Shown here: in pieces, positions 1 to 9,812 of the stretch | Layout of the letters: each line of letters begins with the position of its first letter | Position numbering within the stretch: the stretch's first letter is position 1 | Assembly (NCBI GenBank): GCA_003210825.1 | Contig: QCUF01000004.1 | Span: 1 to 56,939, forward strand | Origin: Prochlorococcus sp. AG-676-P15-1 | GTDB lineage: Bacteria; Cyanobacteriota; Cyanobacteriia; PCC-6307; Cyanobiaceae | DNA length: 56,939 nucleotides | Reading direction: 5' to 3' | Translations under genes and position numbers: made by a program | Notes under the pieces: model-generated | Databases searched by the model: none | The model's input: only the letters and a program-made list of their open reading frames with translations | Told to the model about the DNA's origin: nothing

Positions 1-1
1 T

Positions 2-988
2 GCACAAATAGGTGATCCAACAGGAAAAAATAAAACAAGAATTCAATTATCCGAAGAAGAGGTTAAGGAAAATTCAAAAACATATTTGAATCAACTTGGG
101 ATGGGTAAATCATCTGATAAATCTATTTTAGATTTTGATTCAGAAGATAGGATTGAAATTAGATATAACAGTGAGTGGTTAAAAAATCTAAATCTTAATT
201 CAATTATTGAATTAATGGGAAGCGCTACTGTTAGCCAGATGCTCGCTAAGGAAGAATTTAATAAGAGATACAACTCTCAAACTCCAATTGCATTGCATGA
301 ATTTTTATATCCATTACTTCAAGGCTATGATTCAGTGGCAGTTAATTCAGATATTGAACTTGGTGGCACAGATCAGAAATTTAATATTGCAATAGGAAGA
401 GATTTGCAAAGACACTTTAAACAAGAACCACAATATGGAATATTGCTTCCAATTTTAACTGGATTGGATGGAATTAAAAAAATGAGTAAATCAGAATCTA
501 ATACTGTTGGCTTGAGCGAGGATTCACTATCAATGTATTCAAAACTAGAAAAAGTTCCAGATAATATTATTCCATCCTATTTTGAATTGCTTACAGAATT
601 AGATTTAACTCTCATTAAAGAAAATAATCCTCGAGATTTGCAAAGACGCATGGCCTTGGAAGTCACGTCCCTTTATCATGGAGAAGAAGAAGCATTAAGA
701 GCACAATCTAATTGTGAAAAACTTTTTTTAGGACTTAAAGAAAAAGTTGGAGATATTCCAATAATTTCTTTAAAAGAAATAGTGTTTCCTGTGAGATTTT
801 TTTATTTGTTAAGCTCATTAAACTTATTTAAATCTAGTAGCGAATCAAAAAGATCAATTAAAGGTGGGGGTGTAAAAATTGATAGTTATAAATTAGTAAA
901 TCCAGATCTTGTTTTTGATTCAAAAGAGGATTTATCAGGCAAAATATTGCAAATTGGCAAGAAAATAATTAAAAGGTTTGAGAACTAA
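2..988 (+). CDS. tyrS: Tyrosyl-tRNA synthetase (5' end outside window)
   Basis: Charges tRNA-Tyr with tyrosine in the cytoplasm. The frame is open from base 2, so the gene starts upstream of the window; the first ATG at 86 is internal. An [11 protein letters not shown] segment sits at bases 8-40. The class I signature KKMSKS lies near 477-495. A C-terminal S4-like RNA-binding segment (GGGVKID, about 863-883) ends the protein. About 328 residues are visible, so roughly the first 80 are missing compared with the usual ~410. The stop lies six bases before pyrF, suggesting cotranscription. Identification is firm. Confidence 0.96.
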   Translation, partial: AQIGDPTGKNKTRIQLSEEEVKENSKTYLNQLGMGKSSDKSILDFDSEDRIEIRYNSEWLKNLNLNSIIELMGSATVSQMLAKEEFNKRYNSQTPIALHEFLYPLLQGYDSVAVNSDIELGGTDQKFNIAIGRDLQRHFKQEPQYGILLPILTGLDGIKKMSKSESNTVGLSEDSLSMYSKLEKVPDNIIPSYFELLTELDLTLIKENNPRDLQRRMALEVTSLYHGEEEALRAQSNCEKLFLGLKEKVGDIPIISLKEIVFPVRFFYLLSSLNLFKSSSESKRSIKGGGVKIDSYKLVNPDLVFDSKEDLSGKILQIGKKIIKRFEN

Positions 989-994
989 AATTAA

Positions 995-1714
995 ATGAAG
1001 AAATTTAATACAGAAGGAAAAATAATATTAGCTATTGATGGATTAGATATATTTCAAGCAAAAGTATTGCTAGATAGATGTCCCAATATTAAATGGGTAA
1101 AAGTTGGCTTAGAACTTTTTACGAGGGAGGGACCTAGTGTAATAAAATTTTTGAAAAATTTAAATAAAAAAATATTCTTAGATCTTAAATTTCACGATAT
1201 TCCTAATACTATGAGCGCTGCTTGTTATGAGGTGTCCAAACTAGGAGTTGATATTATTTCTGTTCATGCTTCAGCAGGTTCTAAAGCTCTTACTGCATCA
1301 AAAAAGGCATCTTTAGAAGGAGCAAAAATAGCTACTGTAAATGCTCCTTGTGTTATAGGGATAACTGTTTTAACTAGCTTATCTAGTGAAGAATTCCAAA
1401 CTGATCTTGATAGAAAAAACTCGATTCAGGAAAATGTTATCAGGCTTGCAAAATTGTCTTTCGATGCTGGATTAGATGGATGCGTTTGTTCTCCTTTGGA
1501 GGCAAAAATATTGAGATCAATGTATAAAAATAATTTCGAATTAATTACACCTGGTATTAGAACAAATATTCAAAAAAAAGATGATCAAAATAGAATAATG
1601 ACTCCTTATGAAGCAATGAGTAATGGAGCCTCTAAATTGGTTATTGGAAGAGCTATTACGAAAGCTAAAGATCCCAATAAGGCTTTTTTGGATATCTGCG
1701 AGTCTATTTCTTAA
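995..1714 (+). CDS. pyrF: Orotidine 5'-phosphate decarboxylase
   Basis: Last step of UMP synthesis: decarboxylates orotidine monophosphate. The 239-residue length fits the short bacterial PyrF type. The catalytic segment [10 protein letters not shown] lies at residues 63-72, with the Lys and Asp charge network intact. The C-terminal phosphate-binding stretch TPGIR and the IGRAI end motif are also present. It starts at ATG six bases after the tyrS stop. Its last 11 bases overlap the 3' end of the convergent plsY, leaving no room for a separate terminator. Confidence 0.97.
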   Translation: MKKFNTEGKIILAIDGLDIFQAKVLLDRCPNIKWVKVGLELFTREGPSVIKFLKNLNKKIFLDLKFHDIPNTMSAACYEVSKLGVDIISVHASAGSKALTASKKASLEGAKIATVNAPCVIGITVLTSLSSEEFQTDLDRKNSIQENVIRLAKLSFDAGLDGCVCSPLEAKILRSMYKNNFELITPGIRTNIQKKDDQNRIMTPYEAMSNGASKLVIGRAITKAKDPNKAFLDICESIS

Positions 1715-2300
1715 TATCATTTATCTTTGATTCTTCTCCTTTAAATAATCTTCTAATATTTGTCCTATGCTTCCAAATAACTAATATTGATACAACTAAA
1801 CTAATCAAGAAGTAAGGATGATTAGTAGATCCAATATCCAAAAACATCAAAAATGGTAAAAAAATTGCAGCTGTGATACTCGATAAAGAGACAATCTTAG
1901 ATTTTGCAAGAATTATTAAAAAAATCCCCAGTGATGCAAATCCTACTTTCCAAGAAAGAGCAATAAACATTCCTAAACCTGTGGCTACTGCCTTACCACC
2001 TTTTCCTTTTAACCATATTGGCCATATATGTCCTGAAATAGCAGCAATCCCTGCTAAAACTTCAAATAAGTTTTGATTTGTGTAATATTGAGCAATTTTA
2101 ACAGCAATAAGACCTTTCCCTACATCAATAATAAAAACAAAAAAAGCAGGCCATTTCCCCACATTTCTTAAAACATTCGTTGCCCCGGTTGATCCAGATC
2201 CTGTAAGTCTTAAATCAATATTTTTTAGAAATTTACCAAATAAGAATCCTGTTGGCAGTGATCCTAAAAAATAACTTATAGAAATAATTACAATATGCAT
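1704..2300 (-). CDS. plsY: Glycerol-3-phosphate acyltransferase PlsY
   Basis: Integral membrane enzyme that transfers an acyl group from acyl-phosphate to glycerol-3-phosphate, the first committed step of phospholipid synthesis. The 198-residue protein has several hydrophobic helices. It carries the PlsY loop motifs [10 protein letters not shown] (about residues 34-43) and [18 protein letters not shown] (about 90-107). The ATG start is six bases after the stop of the upstream DUF3086 gene's neighbour region, so it is probably transcribed with 2306-3319. It overlaps pyrF tail to tail by 11 bases. Confidence 0.95.
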   Translation of the reverse strand: MHIVIISISYFLGSLPTGFLFGKFLKNIDLRLTGSGSTGATNVLRNVGKWPAFFVFIIDVGKGLIAVKIAQYYTNQNLFEVLAGIAAISGHIWPIWLKGKGGKAVATGLGMFIALSWKVGFASLGIFLIILAKSKIVSLSSITAAIFLPFLMFLDIGSTNHPYFLISLVVSILVIWKHRTNIRRLFKGEESKINDIKK

Positions 2301-2305
2301 AAAGG

Positions 2306-3319
2306 TTAATTTAGTTCAAGATCATCATAAATTTCATCATTTGAGCCTGCGAAGGCAAGCCATAATGGAAATTGAAGAATTGGTATTTCTACAGATGTTT
2401 CTGCTGCATCCACAATAATAAATGGCAATTCTTCATTAGCCTCTAATCTATCAGCTCTCTCTATAACGCCTTCTGGTCTTTCAAAAAGAACAATGCCACT
2501 ATTTGGTCCAAAATCATCTCTTGTAAGACCTAAGGAATCTTGTAAAACTCTCCTCCACTCTCCTAATCTCTCTGGTTGAGAAGCCAATATTAGAGTTTGA
2601 AACTGGTCACCATACAATTCACCCAGAATAGCTATTAATCCAGCAGATAATAAAGCATTTTTTTGCCTTGAACCCCTGCTCTCTATGGATCCCCTTCCAC
2701 CCATATTAAAAAACCAATCATCCATGACTTCAATATCTGATGAATCAAGGCTTCGTCTTAATTTCCACGGTTCTGAATAAAAATCAGGCTGTTCTATGAA
2801 ATTTGAGAAACAACTTTTAATAAGTTGTTCATCTGGTTTAAATGTTTCAGATAAGGCAGGAACGGTAACCAATTCATTTTTGTTTGAAGCCTCTTTTTTT
2901 TCATCAAGAGGAGAAGGCTTTACAACTATTGGTTGTGAAACTAATTCTAGTTTTTCTACATTTTGTGAAAGGTTCTGTAAAGAGCCCGTTAAATATTCTT
3001 GGAATCCCTTTACTCTTTTAGCGATATTATCTGATTGACCCTTGAAATTTGATTCAATATCTTTATCTAATTCATTTTTTTTTGTTTCTAAATCTTTTAT
3101 CTCCTTAACTAAAGAGATTTTTTTTGAAATAAGCTCGCTAAAGATTTCATTTGAAATATCATCTACAGATTTACTAGGTTCTTTGCTTACCGAAGTTACC
3201 TTATTATTTTGAGATATTTTATTTTTGATAATTTCATTTCCTTTTGCTTTTGTAGGTGATTTATTGATTATTAATTCCTTCTCAGGATTATTATTGTTAG
3301 AAACTTTATTATTAGTCAT
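2306..3319 (-). CDS. DUF3086 family cyanobacterial protein
   Basis: Function unknown. The 337-residue protein has a low-complexity, Asn/Lys-rich N-terminus (residues 1-60). A charged coiled-coil-like stretch follows (about 60-125), with [18 protein letters not shown] as its clearest part. The conserved globular C-terminal domain (about 165-330) contains [19 protein letters not shown] and [20 protein letters not shown] recognise this domain as DUF3086, confined to cyanobacteria; the family name is from memory. There is no signal peptide or membrane segment. It lies between the DUF3119 gene and plsY on the same strand. Confidence 0.85.
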   Translation of the reverse strand: MTNNKVSNNNNPEKELIINKSPTKAKGNEIIKNKISQNNKVTSVSKEPSKSVDDISNEIFSELISKKISLVKEIKDLETKKNELDKDIESNFKGQSDNIAKRVKGFQEYLTGSLQNLSQNVEKLELVSQPIVVKPSPLDEKKEASNKNELVTVPALSETFKPDEQLIKSCFSNFIEQPDFYSEPWKLRRSLDSSDIEVMDDWFFNMGGRGSIESRGSRQKNALLSAGLIAILGELYGDQFQTLILASQPERLGEWRRVLQDSLGLTRDDFGPNSGIVLFERPEGVIERADRLEANEELPFIIVDAAETSVEIPILQFPLWLAFAGSNDEIYDDLELN

Positions 3320-3352
3320 TTAATTAAATTCGTGGATAATCAAAATTTATTT

Positions 3353-3757
3353 TTAAGGGTTTTTAATTTCCAGAGATTCAACTTTCTTTATAAGTTCGTT
3401 TTTTAGTTGCTCTGGATTAAATATTATAGGTAATAAATGAGGGCTAGACTTTTCTCTAAAATAAAAAATACCCGGGATTATGGGGAAAAAGAATTTCCAA
3501 GAGATCCAATTTTTAAATGGAAAGGTTCTTATTTCTTTTCCAAGTTGCAAAACTACAAAATCTTCATTGGTGATTTTTAATCTTAAAGTAAATGATTGAA
3601 GAAGTAAAAAAAAGCTAAATGCTGCAAATACTATTGTGGGCCAATAACCAATATTTAGAAATAGGAGCATAAAACTTAAAACTATTAGGATTGTTGGTAA
3701 TTGAAAAGATGGAGATATGGTTACTGGCTCAGTTACCTTTGATTTACTATTAAACAT
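3353..3757 (-). CDS. DUF3119-like membrane protein
   Basis: Small conserved cyanobacterial membrane protein of unknown function, 134 residues from the chosen ATG. Two hydrophobic segments lie at about residues 20-60 (PTILIVLSFMLLFLNIGYW and the following helix). A soluble C-terminal part contains NWISWKFFFPIIPGIFYF. The frame extends upstream to a TTG at 3769 that would overlap the MlaE-like gene. I prefer the ATG at 3757, which clears that stop by four bases. It is tightly linked to the permease gene, so a shared membrane role is an inference. DUF3119 is from memory. Confidence 0.8.
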   Translation of the reverse strand: MFNSKSKVTEPVTISPSFQLPTILIVLSFMLLFLNIGYWPTIVFAAFSFFLLLQSFTLRLKITNEDFVVLQLGKEIRTFPFKNWISWKFFFPIIPGIFYFREKSSPHLLPIIFNPEQLKNELIKKVESLEIKNP

Positions 3758-3761
3758 AGAT

Positions 3762-4517
3762 TTATCCAAATAATATTTGTGTTAGGACTACATCCATTAA
3801 AGATACAGTAACAAGAGTCATTACCACGGCACCTGTTGTACTCGTTCCCACTTCTTTGGGACCTCCCTTAGTAGTAAGGCCATATCCACAGGCAATAATT
3901 GATATCAGTAATCCAAAAACTATGGATTTAATAATCATGGATGATAAGTCTGAACTAGTTAAGCTTACATTACCAGAACGAACAGAGGTCCAAAAAACAA
4001 TAGGTGGAACGTTATAAAAAATAGTGCTCCAGATTTGCCCACTCCATAAAGCAACTGATAAAAACAAAAGACATTGTATTGGTGACATAATTATCATCGA
4101 AAGTAATCTTGGAACTACTAAATATTGGATTGGTTCAGTTCTTAACATTGTTATTGCTTCTATCTGTTCAGTAACTTTCATAGTTCCAAGTTGAGCCGCA
4201 TATGCAGTAGCGACTTTGCCAGTCATTAAAGTAGCAGTTAGAAGAGGAGCCATTTCTCTTGCCATTCCTACAGCGAGTAAGCCCCCTATTTCACTTGAAA
4301 CCCCCATACTTGTTAGTTGAGAAGCTACCTGAATATTAAAAACTGTACCTGCCGCAATGCCTGTTATTAAAACAATTAGTAAACTTCCAGGACCTGATTC
4401 CATAAGCTGTTCAAAAAGATCGTTTTTTGAAACTTTACCTTTAAATATATAATTAATTGCTTGTCCTCCAATTATGAGGCTACTTACAAGTCTTTTAAAA
4501 AACTTTGGATAATACAT
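3762..4517 (-). CDS. mlaE: MlaE/Ycf63-type lipid ABC transporter permease
   Basis: Inner-membrane permease subunit of an MCE-type ABC transporter for lipid movement between membranes. In plants the related TGD1 imports lipid into plastids. The 251-residue length and five to six hydrophobic helices fit the family. The segment TAYAAQLGTMKVTEQIEAI (about residues 103-121) matches the conserved coupling region, and a GTSTTGAVV stretch lies near the C-terminus. Partner ATPase and MCE-protein genes are not in this window. The DUF3119 gene follows immediately. Confidence 0.9.
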   Translation of the reverse strand: MYYPKFFKRLVSSLIIGGQAINYIFKGKVSKNDLFEQLMESGPGSLLIVLITGIAAGTVFNIQVASQLTSMGVSSEIGGLLAVGMAREMAPLLTATLMTGKVATAYAAQLGTMKVTEQIEAITMLRTEPIQYLVVPRLLSMIIMSPIQCLLFLSVALWSGQIWSTIFYNVPPIVFWTSVRSGNVSLTSSDLSSMIIKSIVFGLLISIIACGYGLTTKGGPKEVGTSTTGAVVMTLVTVSLMDVVLTQILFG

Positions 4518-4526
4518 GTTTTTATA

Positions 4527-5924
4527 TTAGTTGGTTAACAATTTTTGATCCCACTTTCGCATTATAAATAGTCCAATTATTACTAATAAAGAGGGTATAA
4601 AACCTATACACAATCTAATGGTTAATTGAGCTAAAGATGATTGTTCAATAATATTTAAACTGGAATTGTCCACAAAACATGATTGATAACCAGATATATA
4701 TAATAATAAACCTAATACTTGAACACTTAGTCCGATGCCAATTTTCTGAATAAGAACCATCCAAGCAGTATAAAGTCCTGCTGGTTTCTCTGGATCTTCA
4801 TCTATTGCATCAGGAAGTAGTGACCAAGGTATCAAGTACGCTGTTGAAGCTCCTATTCCAATTAAACAGATTATAAAAATTAAAATTATAAATAAAATAA
4901 GGTTATTAAAATTAATGAAAAAGCCATCTTCTAGAGATGAAACTTTCGATAAAGAAGGTAAAAATAATGCTGCTGTACATGAAACGATCCAAATAATTGC
5001 ACCATAGTTTAAAGCTGAAATTCTGTTCAACTTATTTGAAACTCTGGCCCATATTTGCAATCCTACAAGTGCACTTATTTGGAAGGGTATTGGCACCCAG
5101 TTAGCAATTTCTGAAGGCACATTGAGAACATCCTCTACATAAATTAACGCGACTGTTTGCATTAACTGCAAGGCACACCAAAGTAAAATATAAAGAGAAA
5201 TTACTTTGAGAAATTTTTTGTTATTAAATATTCGTTTAAATTGAAGTTTAATTGGTTCAGCTTTCCCAGATGGTCGCCTAGCTTTTTTTGCATATGGGGC
5301 TAGTCCCCAGCAAGATATTAAGGTTGTTATTACTGCTATAAAACCGCTAATTTTGCCCATTAAAAAATATTCGTTATTAGCTAATCCTTCTGAATTTAAA
5401 ACCACTCCAGCTATTATTAAACCAGTTAAACCAGCTATTATTGAGCCTGTAAATCTCGCGGCATTTAATCTCGTTCTAATAGAAGTTTTTTCTGAGATTT
5501 CTGTAGATAGAGCAGCGAAAGGAAGATTAATACTCGTATAAGCAGTCATAACTATTATTGAGATCAACGTATAATAAATAGTTTTGTTTATTACAGGTCC
5601 TGAGGGGATAGACCAAATTGCCGCCAAAGAAAGCCCAAGAGGCACTGCAGCAAATAGCATCCAAGGGATTCTCGGCCCCCATCTTGACTTTGTCCTGTCA
5701 CTTAACCAACCTATCAATGGATCGTTTATTGCATCCCATATTTTTATCAACATTAGTAGTGAACCTGCAATTAAAACTGGTAAACCTGCTGAACAGATAA
5801 AGAATCTAAAAAGGAAGAATCCAAATTGTGTGGCGGCTAAGCCTGTTCCTGCATCTCCAAGACCATAAGAGAGCATTAATCTTGTTCTTGATCTGGTTAT
5901 ATTTTTTGAGTGTGAATTTTCCAA
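4527..5924 (-). CDS. GPH-family (MelB-like) MFS sugar:cation symporter
   Basis: Secondary transporter of the glycoside-pentoside-hexuronide:cation family within the major facilitator superfamily. It has 465 residues and about twelve hydrophobic helices. The opening YGLGDAGTGLAATQFGFF resembles family N-termini. The loop WDAINDPLIGWLSDRTKSRW (about residues 67-86) is the family hallmark. The start is TTG at 5924; an internal ATG at 5876 would cut into the conserved first helix. The substrate cannot be read from sequence. The nearby debranching-enzyme gene makes a sugar plausible, but that is inference. Confidence 0.85.
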   Translation of the reverse strand: MENSHSKNITRSRTRLMLSYGLGDAGTGLAATQFGFFLFRFFICSAGLPVLIAGSLLMLIKIWDAINDPLIGWLSDRTKSRWGPRIPWMLFAAVPLGLSLAAIWSIPSGPVINKTIYYTLISIIVMTAYTSINLPFAALSTEISEKTSIRTRLNAARFTGSIIAGLTGLIIAGVVLNSEGLANNEYFLMGKISGFIAVITTLISCWGLAPYAKKARRPSGKAEPIKLQFKRIFNNKKFLKVISLYILLWCALQLMQTVALIYVEDVLNVPSEIANWVPIPFQISALVGLQIWARVSNKLNRISALNYGAIIWIVSCTAALFLPSLSKVSSLEDGFFINFNNLILFIILIFIICLIGIGASTAYLIPWSLLPDAIDEDPEKPAGLYTAWMVLIQKIGIGLSVQVLGLLLYISGYQSCFVDNSSLNIIEQSSLAQLTIRLCIGFIPSLLVIIGLFIMRKWDQKLLTN

Positions 5925-5985
5925 TCTTTTTACTTAGTTGATTGTTTGATAATGTATTATTGCAAAGGTAATTCTATTACTTATT

Positions 5986-6056
5986 GCGGGCGTGGTTTAG
6001 TGGTAAAACCTCAGCCTTCCAAGCTGAAGATGCGGGTTCGATTCCCGCCGCCCGCT
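5986..6056 (+). tRNA. tRNA-Gly (anticodon TCC)
   Basis: The acceptor stem GCGGGCG pairs with CGCCCGC. The anticodon loop is CTTCCAA, giving anticodon TCC. A standard T-loop TTCGATTC follows. The 3' CCA is not encoded; the discriminator is T at 6056. It sits between the divergent sugar transporter and the 3' end of the debranching-enzyme gene, whose stop codon lies within two bases of the tRNA end. Confidence 0.97.
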
Positions 6057-6057
6057 T

Positions 6058-8091
6058 TTAAATTATATTATTTTTCGTTCCAAATACTTCTTCTGAAATA
6101 ATTAACACCGAACTTCTATTATCTACTTTAATAAAAGTATCGGAAATGGGGAAAGGTTTAATTGTCCCAGACTGGTTTGTATCAATAACTTTGAACCATT
6201 TACTTTTAGATTTTGGAAGGTAAAAATCAATACTTTTTGAATATGCATTTAAGCCAGCCCAAATTAAAGGATTTCTCCCCCCTTTATTGATGCTTAATGC
6301 AACTGTATGTGACCAACTACTCCAATCTGGGCTTTCTAACTTAGCACCATGCCAATGGTAATTTACTAAATTGTCAATTTCCTTTTTATTTGTTGAAGAA
6401 ATAGGATTAAAAAAATTAATAAATTTTTTTCTTATTTTTATTAAATACTTTAGATAATTTAATAGTTCTAAATCTTGTTGATTTTCATCCCAATTCATCC
6501 ACCCCAAAGAATTATTTTGGCACCAAGAATTATTATTACCGCCTTGAGATCTTCCAATTTCATCACCCATTAGCAACATAGGAACTCCTTTTGAAATGAA
6601 TAAGCTAAAAAGTAAATTTTTTTGTTGCCGCTTTCTTAATTTTTTAATTAATAAGTCTGATGTAGGTCCTTCCACTCCATGATTCCATGAATTATTGTGG
6701 TTATCTCCATCTCTATTTTGTTCTTTATTTGCGAAATTATGTTTTTTGTTAAAAGTAACTAAATCTTTTAATGTAAATCCATCGTGAGAAGTTATAAAAT
6801 TTATAGACTTTGGTAAAAAATTATTTTCTTTGTAATGTGATGGACTACCTTTGATTTTATCACTCATGTTCCAAGCAGTATCTTTATCTCCTTTCCAAAA
6901 TCTTCTTAAGTCATCTCTGAAATGTCCATTCCATGTAAATGTTTTCTTAGATGGGAAATCGTTTAATTTATATAATCCTCCACAATCCCAGGGTTCACTA
7001 ATAAATTTGATATCTGCGAATTCAGGATCACATTCAATATCATCAAAAATTGGTGGATTCTCAAGAGGTATGAGATCTTCACCTCTAGATAAGGCAATAC
7101 CTAAATCAAATCTAAAACCATCAACACCTAATTCATTTACCCAGCATTTTAATGACTCTATTATTAATTTTCTAACTAGTCCTCTGTTTGCTGCAATTGT
7201 ATTTCCACATCCAGAGACATCCTGATAATTTTTATCTTTATCGATGAAATAGTAAAGATTTTCATCTATCCCTTTCCAAGATATAGCTGGCCCTTGAAAA
7301 TCACCTTCAGAAGTATGGTTATAAACCACATCTAAAATAACTTCAATATCTGCTTTATGGCATTCTTCAACAAACTTTCTAAATTCTTCTCTATTTTCTT
7401 TGGCGGAATTATTCGAAAGATATTGAAAATGTGGAGTAAACCAGTTAATAGGACTATATCCCCAGAAATTTTCTAATCCATCAGGAGCATCATTTGGATC
7501 AAAACAAAATACCGGAAGTAATTCAATACTTGTGATACCAAGTTCTTTTAGATATGGAATTCGCTTTAAAAATTTTTTAAAGCAACTTTCTTCCTCATTA
7601 GAAGATTGAGTAAATGCTTTGATATGCAGCTCATAAATAATAGTTTCTTTCCATGAATGTTTAGGTCTAGGGAAATCTTTAAAATTAAAAAATTTTCTAT
7701 CGCAAACAACACTTTTTAGACAACAATCCATGTTATTTATATTGTTGAGTGTATTTTTTCTTTTGTATTTACTCCATCCAGTAATTCCTCTTGAACAAGG
7801 ATCAATTAGAACTGTTTTAGAATAGTTTTTATTTAGCGCATTATCATTCTGTTTTACTCTAAAAGCATAGATTGAACCCTCTTTGAGATTATTTATTTCA
7901 GCATGCCAATAAGAACCTGTCTTATAACTATGATCTAATTTGAAGATAGTTTTAGGAGCAACTGAATCTTCGTTCTCGAATAATAAAATTTCTACATATT
8001 CTGCATTTGTAGCTATTAGAGAGAAATTGACACCTTCTGAAGTTATTGAACTACCAAGAGGCAGCGGTTTTCCCATCTTTATATCATTCAC
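6058..8091 (-). CDS. glgX: GlgX-type glycogen debranching enzyme (isoamylase family)
   Basis: Hydrolyses alpha-1,6 branches of glycogen or limit dextrins. It has 677 residues. An N-terminal CBM48-like domain (about residues 1-110) is followed by a GH13 catalytic barrel. GH13 regions visible are LDVVYNHTSEGD (region I), DGFRFDLG with the nucleophile Asp (II), SEPWD with the acid Glu (III) and FITSHDG (IV). The frame starts at GTG 8091, with an alternative ATG at 8076. In cyanobacteria this enzyme supports night-time glycogen use. It ends against tRNA-Gly. Confidence 0.93.
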   Translation of the reverse strand: MNDIKMGKPLPLGSSITSEGVNFSLIATNAEYVEILLFENEDSVAPKTIFKLDHSYKTGSYWHAEINNLKEGSIYAFRVKQNDNALNKNYSKTVLIDPCSRGITGWSKYKRKNTLNNINNMDCCLKSVVCDRKFFNFKDFPRPKHSWKETIIYELHIKAFTQSSNEEESCFKKFLKRIPYLKELGITSIELLPVFCFDPNDAPDGLENFWGYSPINWFTPHFQYLSNNSAKENREEFRKFVEECHKADIEVILDVVYNHTSEGDFQGPAISWKGIDENLYYFIDKDKNYQDVSGCGNTIAANRGLVRKLIIESLKCWVNELGVDGFRFDLGIALSRGEDLIPLENPPIFDDIECDPEFADIKFISEPWDCGGLYKLNDFPSKKTFTWNGHFRDDLRRFWKGDKDTAWNMSDKIKGSPSHYKENNFLPKSINFITSHDGFTLKDLVTFNKKHNFANKEQNRDGDNHNNSWNHGVEGPTSDLLIKKLRKRQQKNLLFSLFISKGVPMLLMGDEIGRSQGGNNNSWCQNNSLGWMNWDENQQDLELLNYLKYLIKIRKKFINFFNPISSTNKKEIDNLVNYHWHGAKLESPDWSSWSHTVALSINKGGRNPLIWAGLNAYSKSIDFYLPKSKSKWFKVIDTNQSGTIKPFPISDTFIKVDNRSSVLIISEEVFGTKNNII

Positions 8092-8723
8092 TGTTTCTTT
8101 ATTTCGTTAATTTTTTTAATAAATGAACTACTTTAATTAAATAATTCACTTTGAGAATCATAAGTGCAAAATTAAAAAAAAGAATCAAATTTGATGTTTC
8201 ACTCATTAATAATTTTTATAATAAAAAATTTAAAATTACTAATTGAATGACCTTTTCTTGGTTTTATGTTTATTCACAAAAAAGTTCGAATCCTCGGTTC
8301 AAACGCAAGAGACTACTGAATTTTTTGCTTTTAAAATGTAAAGAATATTCTTCTCATGTGCTGAGAAGGAAATATATCTGAAATTTAATAAAAAATAATA
8401 AATATTTGAAATTCTTAAATTAATTACTTTCAAATATAAATTTTTTCATAATCAAAAAACAAACTTTTTTTAAAGAAAACTAGTTATTGCAGGAGTTTTG
8501 CCCCTTTATTTTAGCTAAAGTAACTTTAAGTGCTTATAAAGATTTAAGATCTAACAATATTGTTGAATAGCTAAAAATGTCATTAAATTTTGTATAAAGC
8601 TTTGCGCCGCCGGCATTTTTGGTTGCCGTATTGGTATTTGCTCCATATGATATGCAAGTTCGAGGTAATTAGACTAGATTTTAAAAATCTTGTCTTTCAA
8701 ATCTCTGCTATACAAACAATTCA
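8092..8723. other. Intergenic gap without a supported gene
   Basis: About 630 bases, unusually long for this genome and mostly very AT-rich. Structures seen: a 7-bp hairpin CTTCTCA-TGTGC-TGAGAAG near 8349-8368 with no T-run after it; a T-loop-like GTTCGAATCC near 8284; and a short GC-rich island near 8604-8627 (GCGCCGCCGGC, then a CGGCA/TGCCG hairpin). A 31-codon minus-strand ORF (8551-8646) covers that island but has no visible family or ribosome-binding site. Promoters for the divergent glgX and HU genes must lie here. Confidence 0.5.
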
Positions 8724-8999
8724 ATGAACAAAGCTGATTTAGTAAATCTTGTAGCTGCTCGCACTGAGCTCACAAAAACAGATGTATCTTTAGTTGTTGA
8801 TGCAGCTATTGAAACGATTGTTGATTCAGTAGTGGAAGGCAAAAAAGTCTCCATACTAGGATTTGGTTCTTTTGAGCCAAGGGATCGTTCTGCTAGACAG
8901 GGTTTAAACCCTAAAACAGGCGAAAAAATTGCAATTCCCGCAAAAAGAGTTCCTACATTTTCAGCAGGAAAACTCTTTAAGGATAGAGTTCAAGGCTAA
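8724..8999 (+). CDS. hup: HU family DNA-binding protein
   Basis: Small nucleoid protein that bends and compacts DNA as a dimer. The 91-residue length and the sequence fit HU: MNKADLVNLVAARTELTK opens it. GFGSFEPRDRSARQGLNPKT and IPAKRVPTFSAGK match the beta-arm and C-terminal helix signatures. A strong terminator follows about 30 bases after the stop, so it is probably monocistronic. The long upstream gap probably carries its promoter. Confidence 0.96.
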   Translation: MNKADLVNLVAARTELTKTDVSLVVDAAIETIVDSVVEGKKVSILGFGSFEPRDRSARQGLNPKTGEKIAIPAKRVPTFSAGKLFKDRVQG

Positions 9000-9030
9000 T
9001 ACTTTAATAGCTTATTGTGTCCTTAATTTA

Positions 9031-9059
9031 GGTGCTCTTTTTGAGCACCTTTTTTTTTT
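9031..9059 (+). terminator. Rho-independent terminator after HU gene
   Basis: The perfect inverted repeat GGTGCTC / GAGCACC closes a short T-rich loop. A run of nine or more T follows directly. It lies about 31 bases downstream of the HU stop codon. Confidence 0.93.
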
Positions 9060-9141
9060 AAGAAAAAGGATTGATTATTTTAATATCATTTTTAATATGA
9101 TTTTTGAGGGGGATTTTTATTAAGTGAATATTTTTAGTTAC

Positions 9142-9453
9142 ATGAAATTCATAAGTTTCTCAATACCTTTGTTTGTTTTATTCTCAAATCCTATTGTTGC
9201 TGATCAATTACTAACTAAATCGGAAATTTTAAGAAAAGCAAATGAATGCTTTAATGATTTGCAATATAAAGTATGTAGTAACTTATTTTTGGAAATTGAG
9301 AAATTGCAGTTAGTCGAGTCTGAGCAAAATAGATATAAATGTCAGGCAAGTATTCTTGGTTTACAGACAGAACTTATTGAAGCTTATTACTTTAAAAAGT
9401 TAAAGAAAACCAAAAATGGAATAATGCTTCCGTATGTGATTAAAAATTGTTAA
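9142..9453 (+). CDS. Small exported protein, unknown function
   Basis: Not recognised. From the chosen ATG the protein has 103 residues. It starts with a typical signal peptide (MKFISFSIPLFVLFSNPIVA, then DQL). A mature part of about 80 residues follows with three or four Cys, which may form disulfides in the periplasm or thylakoid lumen. The frame also allows a GTG start at 9124, which would put six residues before the signal peptide. Two further small same-strand genes follow with short gaps. No domain could be assigned. Confidence 0.65.
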   Translation: MKFISFSIPLFVLFSNPIVADQLLTKSEILRKANECFNDLQYKVCSNLFLEIEKLQLVESEQNRYKCQASILGLQTELIEAYYFKKLKKTKNGIMLPYVIKNC

Positions 9454-9507
9454 ATATTGAAGAAATTTTCAAATCTAGAATATTATTGATTTGTTATTTA
9501 GGTTGAA

Positions 9508-9753
9508 ATGGTAAAAGGTTTTTCTGAAAGTGAAGTTAAAAAAGATAAACTTATTAAGGAATTTAAGAAAGAGAAAAAAGGTTTAGCTGGTTTTCTTAAA
9601 GGAAAAAAAATTACTTATACCTTACCAGGGAAAAAACAGATAAATATATTTGGTTCAGTTGTATTAGTGTTAAATATAATTCTAGTACTTTTAGTTATCT
9701 TGTATCTTAATAATCAAGTATTTCATGATTTCATCTTTAATGTCGGGAGATAG
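9508..9753 (+). CDS. Small single-helix membrane protein, unknown function
   Basis: Not recognised. The 81-residue protein has a strongly basic, Lys-rich N-terminal half (about residues 1-48, KEFKKEKKGLAGFLKGKK). One transmembrane helix follows (about 50-70, VVLVLNIILVLLVILYL) and then a short tail. The charge pattern predicts a cytoplasmic N-terminus. It lies 54 bases after the exported-protein gene and about 60 before the next small gene. Confidence 0.65.
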   Translation: MVKGFSESEVKKDKLIKEFKKEKKGLAGFLKGKKITYTLPGKKQINIFGSVVLVLNIILVLLVILYLNNQVFHDFIFNVGR

Positions 9754-9812
9754 CTCAATTTTTTATCGAAAGATTTTTGGAAGTGATATATTTAAATTTT
9801 GAGAGGATATTT

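Noticed and set aside
8284-8304. T-loop-like GTTCGAATCC resembling a tRNA 3' fragment or attachment site
   Set aside because: The flanks do not form a T stem and no matching tRNA end or integrase is nearby.
8551-8646. 31-codon minus-strand ORF over the GC-rich island
   Set aside because: No ribosome-binding site, no recognisable family, and the base composition could reflect an RNA structure. Too weak to list as a gene.
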